A stretch of 64,000 nucleotides of DNA from Hyphomicrobiales bacterium (GTDB lineage Bacteria; Pseudomonadota; Alphaproteobacteria; Rhizobiales; Rhizobiaceae). Below, one piece after another: positions 59,172 through 64,000 of the stretch. Location of the stretch: the NCBI GenBank assembly GCA_900489925.1, contig UEHQ01000012.1, forward strand, positions 124,001-188,000, read 5' to 3'. A program made the position numbers and the translations under genes. Positions within the stretch are counted from its first letter, which is position 1. The number at the start of each line of letters is the position of its first letter. The notes beneath the pieces are model-generated. The model saw only the letters and a program-made list of their open reading frames with translations, ran no database searches and had not been told where the DNA came from.

Positions 59172-62100
59172 TCACATTCGGATCACATCGACAGCATCGC
59201 CAAGCTCGCGTGTCGCGATATCGACCACACTCGCCTGATGGGTAAAGAGGATCGTCTGGAACGCGCGTGGCGCCGACGCAAGCGTCTTCAATCCAGACCG
59301 TGTCCTGTCGTCGTCGAATGTCTGGAAGATGTCGTCGATGACAAGGGGCGCTGGCTCATTGCGCGAGCAATAGTCCTCGAGGAACGCCAGTCTGAGAGCC
59401 AGATACAGCTGGTCCGCGGTGCCCTCGCTCAATCCCGCAAGCGGAACGCGTTCGCCACCTGTGCGAACGGCCTGCAGATGGAGCGCATCATCCTCGCCAT
59501 ACTCCTGCGCCAGACCGAGGAATGCTCCTTCCGTCAGGGCCGAAAACAGCGTACCGGCGCGTGCCACAACAGGATCGGATTGGGCCTCCCGATAGGCCTC
59601 CATGGAAGTGGAGAGCATTCTTGCGGCCAATTTCAGAACAATCCACTGGCGCGCGAGGTCCTTGGTCTCCTGCTCGGCTGACAGCTTCTCGAACACTGCG
59701 TATTCTACGCTCTTGCTCGTCTCCAACTCCTGCTTTTTCCGCTGGGTCTCGGAAAGGCGAGCGGTCAGCGTGCCCAGGAGATCGACGAGCTTGACGTCCT
59801 CGCGTTCCAACTCCTCGATTAACAAAAGTGCCTCTGTCCGATCGAAACCGGAAAGCTCGAGACGAACGTCCGCTTCGGCTCGACCGTTCGCGTGCTCGGT
59901 GAAGCGGCGCCGGCTGGCCTGAAGATTGCCCAGCGCCGCGCGCCGTTCCCGCAGTCTCTGCAGGAGTGATGACGGCTCGACGGCCAGGGAGAGCGAACGC
60001 GTCAGATCGGACAAGACGGCGTCACAGGCGGTCGCCTCCTCCTCCGATCGCTTGAGCGACAGTTCGGCGAGTTCCATGTCGGCCACCAGCCTAGTGCGCC
60101 GCTGCTGCTCCGAATTGGTTGCAACGGCGCGCTGGTGAAGCAGATCGATAGCGGCGTCCGCAGAAAGCTGAGAAAGGTCGGTCGCGACCTCGCGCGTTAA
60201 GGCCGCTATGCTTTCTTCGAAGGCAAGGATATCGCGGGACATCCCCCTCACCCGCCGGCTCCTGTTTTCTCGCTCGACAAGCACCTGCGGCACCTGTTTC
60301 CAGACATCCAGCGTCGCTTGCGCCATCTCGATCGTGGCGCCTTCTCCAAGGCCCAGAGCTGCCGCAGCTTCCGCAAACTCAGCTTCCCAACGGTCGATCC
60401 GACCTCTCAGGTCTTCGCCGTCGGCCTCAAGATCGCGAATGGTCTCGAGGCTCGAAGCCCGCTTGCCATCCGTCGCGCGGCTCTCGCTCCACCGCTGTTC
60501 CATGGCTTGAAGGTGACGCTGTAGCACGCGGCCTAGGGCAGAACAGGCCAGCGTACGGGCCTCCGAAAGCCCCGTCTCTTTCGCGATCTCGTTGAGAACC
60601 GGAAGAGCACGATCCTCGCTCAGCCGCAGAACCGCCATTTCGTCTTCCAGCGCATTCAATGCCGTGCGCTGGGCACTGAGGTCCTCGACGGCGCGACGCC
60701 ATTCGACCATCTGCTCGGGCGCGAGCGGAGTCACACCCGAGCGCGCGAACAACCCGGTATATTCGCCCTCGTGCCGCTTTAGCCTTGTACTCGCTGCTCG
60801 CTCCTCGCTCTCCAACCGAGCCTGGATCTCGATCAGTTCTGCGGACCGCATCAGAAGCTGGGTGTGACGCGCGACCCTTTCAGCATCGGCCAGCGCCAAA
60901 TCGGAGAGGTGGTCGACGCGAAGGATGGCAGCCGAAACGTCCTCTGCCTTGAATGTCGCGCCACCCGCGGCAAAACCATCCCAGAGCTCGTCGCGGCGCG
61001 ACCGCTCCCGCAAGATGTCATCGCGGGTCACGATTTCGTCGCCACTCTCCAAACGCTTCATCTCGTGGGAGACGGTAACAATCTCTGCCGCAGCCTGCGC
61101 AATCTTGCCTGAAATCTCGCCCAGCGACGCCGTCGCGGTCTCGATTGTGCGACGATGCGCAGAAAGTGTCGCCACATCCGGCAAAGGCACGGACATCAAC
61201 TGATCCAGACTGCCTATTGCCGGCGTCAACCGACCAATTCCGCTCTCAAGGTCGGAGCGTGCGCGTTCGATGCGAACCTGCAACGCGTCGCCGCGAGCAA
61301 TCTCGGCAAGATCACCCTGAAGCGCTGCCAGCCTGTCGACATAGGGCCTGGGATCGACCGGAGGCGGTCCATCGTAGATGTTGTCCAATTCGCGCAGATA
61401 GGAACGCTCCTTGGCCAAGTTTCGCTCCACATCCACAGACAGCCGGCGCAATTCGCGTCCTGACTCTGCCAGATGGTGAAGACGCGCGAGCGCGGCGTCG
61501 GTTGGCTGGTGATCCTGGAGCTGCTCCGCCTCGACATCCAGACCGAGCTTTCGGACAAGTTGACGGATCCTTTGATCAAAATCGTCGACTTCGCCACGCA
61601 CGCGGACAATATCGGACTTCGCGGCAAGATAAGCGGACTTGCCAGCATAGCGCTCCATGATCTTTCCGGCGACGTCATAGAGCGCCTCGTCGACCTGCGC
61701 GACGCTCAGCGCATCGCGCAGTCGAAAGGTGTTGGCGCGCGCGGCGTTCATGCTGTCGACGGCCTGACGATTGGACTCGATCGCGGTCGCGAGGCGCTCC
61801 TCCGCATCGACCAAGCCTTCAATGTCCGCAAACGCGGAAATCACGCGCTCCTCGGCGTCGATCTCGACCAGCAACGGCTCAAGGTTGCGAAGCGCGGTCA
61901 GCCGCCCGTGTTCCTGGCGTTTTGCAAGACGCTGGGCCTGAAGTTCCGCAAGCTCGGCTGCAATGCTCTCTTCCTCGTCGATCAACCTTTTCCAATCGCC
62001 GGACCTGAGCTCGTGCTCCCGCTCGGCCTTCCTCGCCTCTTCGTGTCGTTCGAGGGCCTGATAGAACAGTCTGTCCTTCGACCGCCGCTGCGCGAAAATC

Positions 62101-62615
62101 CCCTCGGCGTCACTATCCAGCGCTCGCCTGAGGTTCGTCAGTCCGGTCAGGCCGGATGCCGCGGAAAACAAAAGACTGCCAATCTCGCCGCCGCTTTGCA
62201 GCATCGTTGCCGCACCTTCGCGAAGGCGACGCGTATTCAGTCCAAAAGCGCGCTCGAACACCGGCCGCGCCAAGGCACCCAGGAACGGTGACAGCGCATC
62301 ATCGGCAAGCGGCGCTTCCTGATCGGAATGGGAGACCAGCGTGTTCTTGCGACCGCGACGCCGCCGGAAACGGAGGTCGTTGCCGCCCCGCGACGTTATC
62401 GCCGCGCCGATCCGCAGGGTTGAAGCCTCGTGCAGGAAGGCCTGCTCGATCTCGTGCGGAAAACCAAAGAGTAGGTCCGATATTGCCTTGAGCGCCGACG
62501 ACTTTCCGGCTTCGTTCGGGCCATAGATGATGTGCAATCCGGCGTCTTTGCGAAACTCAAGCGAGCGATCGGTCAATGCGCCGTAACGCAGGATATCAAG
62601 ACGGTCGAAGCGCAT
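59172..62615 (-). CDS. YhaN/SbcC-like AAA ATPase with long coiled coil
   Basis: A 1147-aa protein with an N-terminal ATPase lobe (RFDRLDILRYGALTD; Walker A GPNEAGKSS at 32-40), a long charged, helical coiled-coil middle (about 190-980) and a C-terminal lobe with an ABC-like signature (GLSEGTADQLYLALRLAF) and Walker B VIDDIFQTFDDDR. This is the YhaN (COG4717) version of Rad50/SbcC, partner of the nuclease encoded just upstream. Predicted role is ATP-gated DNA end processing or repair. The ATG at 62615, 1 nt past the nuclease stop, is preferred to a GTG at 62627. Confidence 0.9.
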   Translation of the reverse strand: MRFDRLDILRYGALTDRSLEFRKDAGLHIIYGPNEAGKSSALKAISDLLFGFPHEIEQAFLHEASTLRIGAAITSRGGNDLRFRRRRGRKNTLVSHSDQEAPLADDALSPFLGALARPVFERAFGLNTRRLREGAATMLQSGGEIGSLLFSAASGLTGLTNLRRALDSDAEGIFAQRRSKDRLFYQALERHEEARKAEREHELRSGDWKRLIDEEESIAAELAELQAQRLAKRQEHGRLTALRNLEPLLVEIDAEERVISAFADIEGLVDAEERLATAIESNRQAVDSMNAARANTFRLRDALSVAQVDEALYDVAGKIMERYAGKSAYLAAKSDIVRVRGEVDDFDQRIRQLVRKLGLDVEAEQLQDHQPTDAALARLHHLAESGRELRRLSVDVERNLAKERSYLRELDNIYDGPPPVDPRPYVDRLAALQGDLAEIARGDALQVRIERARSDLESGIGRLTPAIGSLDQLMSVPLPDVATLSAHRRTIETATASLGEISGKIAQAAAEIVTVSHEMKRLESGDEIVTRDDILRERSRRDELWDGFAAGGATFKAEDVSAAILRVDHLSDLALADAERVARHTQLLMRSAELIEIQARLESEERAASTRLKRHEGEYTGLFARSGVTPLAPEQMVEWRRAVEDLSAQRTALNALEDEMAVLRLSEDRALPVLNEIAKETGLSEARTLACSALGRVLQRHLQAMEQRWSESRATDGKRASSLETIRDLEADGEDLRGRIDRWEAEFAEAAAALGLGEGATIEMAQATLDVWKQVPQVLVERENRSRRVRGMSRDILAFEESIAALTREVATDLSQLSADAAIDLLHQRAVATNSEQQRRTRLVADMELAELSLKRSEEEATACDAVLSDLTRSLSLAVEPSSLLQRLRERRAALGNLQASRRRFTEHANGRAEADVRLELSGFDRTEALLLIEELEREDVKLVDLLGTLTARLSETQRKKQELETSKSVEYAVFEKLSAEQETKDLARQWIVLKLAARMLSTSMEAYREAQSDPVVARAGTLFSALTEGAFLGLAQEYGEDDALHLQAVRTGGERVPLAGLSEGTADQLYLALRLAFLEDYCSRNEPAPLVIDDIFQTFDDDRTRSGLKTLASAPRAFQTILFTHQASVVDIATRELGDAVDVIRM

Positions 62616-62616
62616 G

Positions 62617-63852
62617 TCAGGCGTCACCCTCGCCGCGCGCCAGGAGCAACTGCCTGGCTTCTTCGATCAGGGCATCGACGGTCATTTCAAGCGGCAGGTC
62701 GCTGGCGCCGATGCCGCCGGGCAGACGCGGAACGATCGATGAGAGCAGGATCGCTGCCTCCGATTGCAGGTCGTCTTCGTTGCCATGCTCGGCCACCAGT
62801 CGACCGAGATCAAGGATCGCGCCATCCGATGCAGCGCGAATAGGAGGCTCGATCACCAGCAACTCAAGCTTTTCCAGCCATATGTCTTCGTGGGCGCGAT
62901 GACATGCTGCCTGGACTTCATCGATCCATTGTTGCCGGTTGGCCGTGAAATTCCGGTGCAGACGTGATGCGCCTCGCAGCCGGACTCGGAGAGCCGTAAT
63001 GCGTTCGTCAGCGTCAGCGCGGATCGCACGTGCCGATTGCTCCACCAACCGCAATATGTCCGACGCGCTCTGGTCGAGATCGATGCCAATTTCGGTTACA
63101 GCGAAACGTGCCTCATCGACGATCAGGCGCTCGAGTTCGATCCTGCTATCGTCGACGGTAACCAGCACAGCGCCTTTCGCCCCCCGCTCCCTGACGCTTC
63201 GCCCCTGGAGATTGCCGGGGAACACGACGACCGGATCGCTTGCGACCTCTTCGAACTCATGCACATGACCAAGAGCCCAATAGTCGTAGCCGCGAGAGCG
63301 AAGATCCTCGAGCGAGCATGGTGCATAGGGTGCATGCGGCTCCTTTCCGCCAAGAGACGTGTGCAGAACCCCGATATTGAACCAGCCTCGAACGGCGGGA
63401 GGATAGGTCAGCGCCAGATTGTCGTTGGCAGACCGCTCGGCAAAGCCCTGCCCGTGCAGCGCGACATTCAGGCTTTCGATGAGCATCGTTTCCGGCTTGG
63501 ATGTCGAAAACTCGTAGACATTCCCAGGCAGAGAGATCGTCTTGGTGATGATGCTCAATGCGTCGTGATTGCCGCGCAGGAGATAGACCGGGATGCCCGC
63601 GCGATCGAGCCGTCCCATCTCGCGACTGAAGAACAAGCCGATCTTGTTGTCCTTCCAATCGCCGTCGTAAACGTCGCCGGCGATCAAGAAGAAATTCACG
63701 TCAAGTTCTATCGCGCGGCTCACCAGCCTCGAGAAAGCCTTGCGACTGGCTTCAACGAAAATGGCGGCAATGTCGGGATCCTTGAGGGCGAGCCCCTGGA
63801 ATGGGCTGCCCAAATGAAGATCCGCAGCGTGGATGAACCTGAAAGACGACAT
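62617..63852 (-). CDS. YhaO/SbcD-like metallophosphoesterase DNA nuclease
   Basis: A 411-aa calcineurin-like phosphoesterase with all five motifs: D11/H13 (AADLHLGS), D60 (LIAGDVYD), N95-H96 (LRGNHD), H164 (VLHTSLGG) and H196/H198 (ALGHVHEFE). Beyond about residue 290 is a C-terminal helical domain like those that cap SbcD/Mre11 proteins. It should form a complex with the YhaN-like ATPase that follows. Gene pair order and near-zero spacing indicate one operon. The physiological substrate of YhaNO pairs is poorly known. Confidence 0.92.
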   Translation of the reverse strand: MSSFRFIHAADLHLGSPFQGLALKDPDIAAIFVEASRKAFSRLVSRAIELDVNFFLIAGDVYDGDWKDNKIGLFFSREMGRLDRAGIPVYLLRGNHDALSIITKTISLPGNVYEFSTSKPETMLIESLNVALHGQGFAERSANDNLALTYPPAVRGWFNIGVLHTSLGGKEPHAPYAPCSLEDLRSRGYDYWALGHVHEFEEVASDPVVVFPGNLQGRSVRERGAKGAVLVTVDDSRIELERLIVDEARFAVTEIGIDLDQSASDILRLVEQSARAIRADADERITALRVRLRGASRLHRNFTANRQQWIDEVQAACHRAHEDIWLEKLELLVIEPPIRAASDGAILDLGRLVAEHGNEDDLQSEAAILLSSIVPRLPGGIGASDLPLEMTVDALIEEARQLLLARGEGDA

Positions 63853-64000
63853 GCACTCGCTCTGCGTTCATGAAGACGCAGCAAGTCTATTGGCTGGCAA
63901 GGTCGATTGAAACGATTCATGAACGAAACAGCCGGCGAGGCAGCGGATAGCCACAAGATATTCGGCGTTTTGCCGGCGAACAGCGGTTCGCGAGCCTCCT
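63853..64000. other. Upstream region of the nuclease operon, window end
   Basis: No gene start is seen in these 148 bases. It should contain the YhaO promoter. A TTCATGAA palindrome occurs near 63919, but no GTTC-N7-GTTC SOS box was found. Confidence 0.4.

Noticed and set aside
63853..64000. SOS (LexA) box in front of the YhaO/YhaN operon
   Set aside because: Looked for GTTC-N7-GTTC and its reverse; GTTC/GAAC copies near 63874 and 63922 lack a partner at the right distance.
1..64000. tRNA, rRNA, CRISPR arrays, insertion sequences, prophage genes
   Set aside because: No cloverleaf-like sequence, no regularly spaced repeats, and no transposase, integrase or phage structural motifs were recognised on either strand.

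Overview
The window looks like a chromosome or large-replicon segment of an alphaproteobacterium of the Rhizobiales (Rhizobium/Agrobacterium/Ensifer/Shinella-like). The basis is high GC coding bias, dense short-gap operons, many periplasmic-binding-protein ABC importers each paired with a local regulator, and gene sets known from rhizobia: NasST-controlled nitrate assimilation, hydroxyproline (Hyp) catabolism, and ThuA- and DUF2264-type sugar genes. I saw no rRNA, tRNA, insertion sequence, phage gene or CRISPR array. The window is a chain of self-contained uptake and catabolic cassettes.

Layout. (1) 1-9.8 kb: a truncated amidohydrolase, then a leftward operon of a GH2 glycosidase and a MalFGK-type sugar ABC importer, with a divergent LacI regulator. 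(2) 10.0-11.5 kb: a lone succinate-semialdehyde dehydrogenase with its own terminator. (3) 11.6-21.9 kb: a ketoaldonate/L-idonate-type regulon of SMP-30 lactonase, LacI/GntR-like repressor, L-idonate 5-dehydrogenase, 2-ketoaldonate-reductase-like enzyme, gluconate 5-dehydrogenase, an HIBADH-family enzyme, a ribose-type ABC importer and a small EthD-like protein. Three near-identical 16-bp operators sit on its promoters. (4) 22.0-28.1 kb: siderophore uptake (FhuB, FhuD, TonB-dependent receptor, AraC regulator) with no dedicated ATPase. (5) 28.3-33.9 kb: a complete Dpp/Opp-type importer with an Lrp regulator. (6) 34.3-40.4 kb: an orphan sugar-binding protein and ThuA-like protein, divergent from a LacI-DUF2264-2-hydroxyacid dehydrogenase operon. 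(7) 40.4-42.0 kb: a class III nucleotide cyclase and an AHSA1/SRPBCC protein. (8) 42.3-52.6 kb: nasT-nasS, then a sigma-54 promoter, an ANTAR-type attenuator leader, and narK-nirB-nirD-nasA-cysG. (9) 52.8-58.7 kb: a GntR regulator, M24 peptidase, HypD-, HypS- and HypH-like genes. (10) 58.8-63.9 kb: a small unknown protein and a YhaN/YhaO-type (SbcCD-like) pair.

How they work together. Most cassettes pair an importer or surface enzyme with cytoplasmic dehydrogenases and a local repressor. The best-supported regulatory readings are the three-operator idonate regulon and the doubly controlled nitrate operon (sigma-54 initiation plus NasT antitermination). The best candidate for an uncharacterised pathway is the LacI/DUF2264/2-hydroxyacid dehydrogenase/ThuA/orphan binding-protein locus at 34-40 kb.
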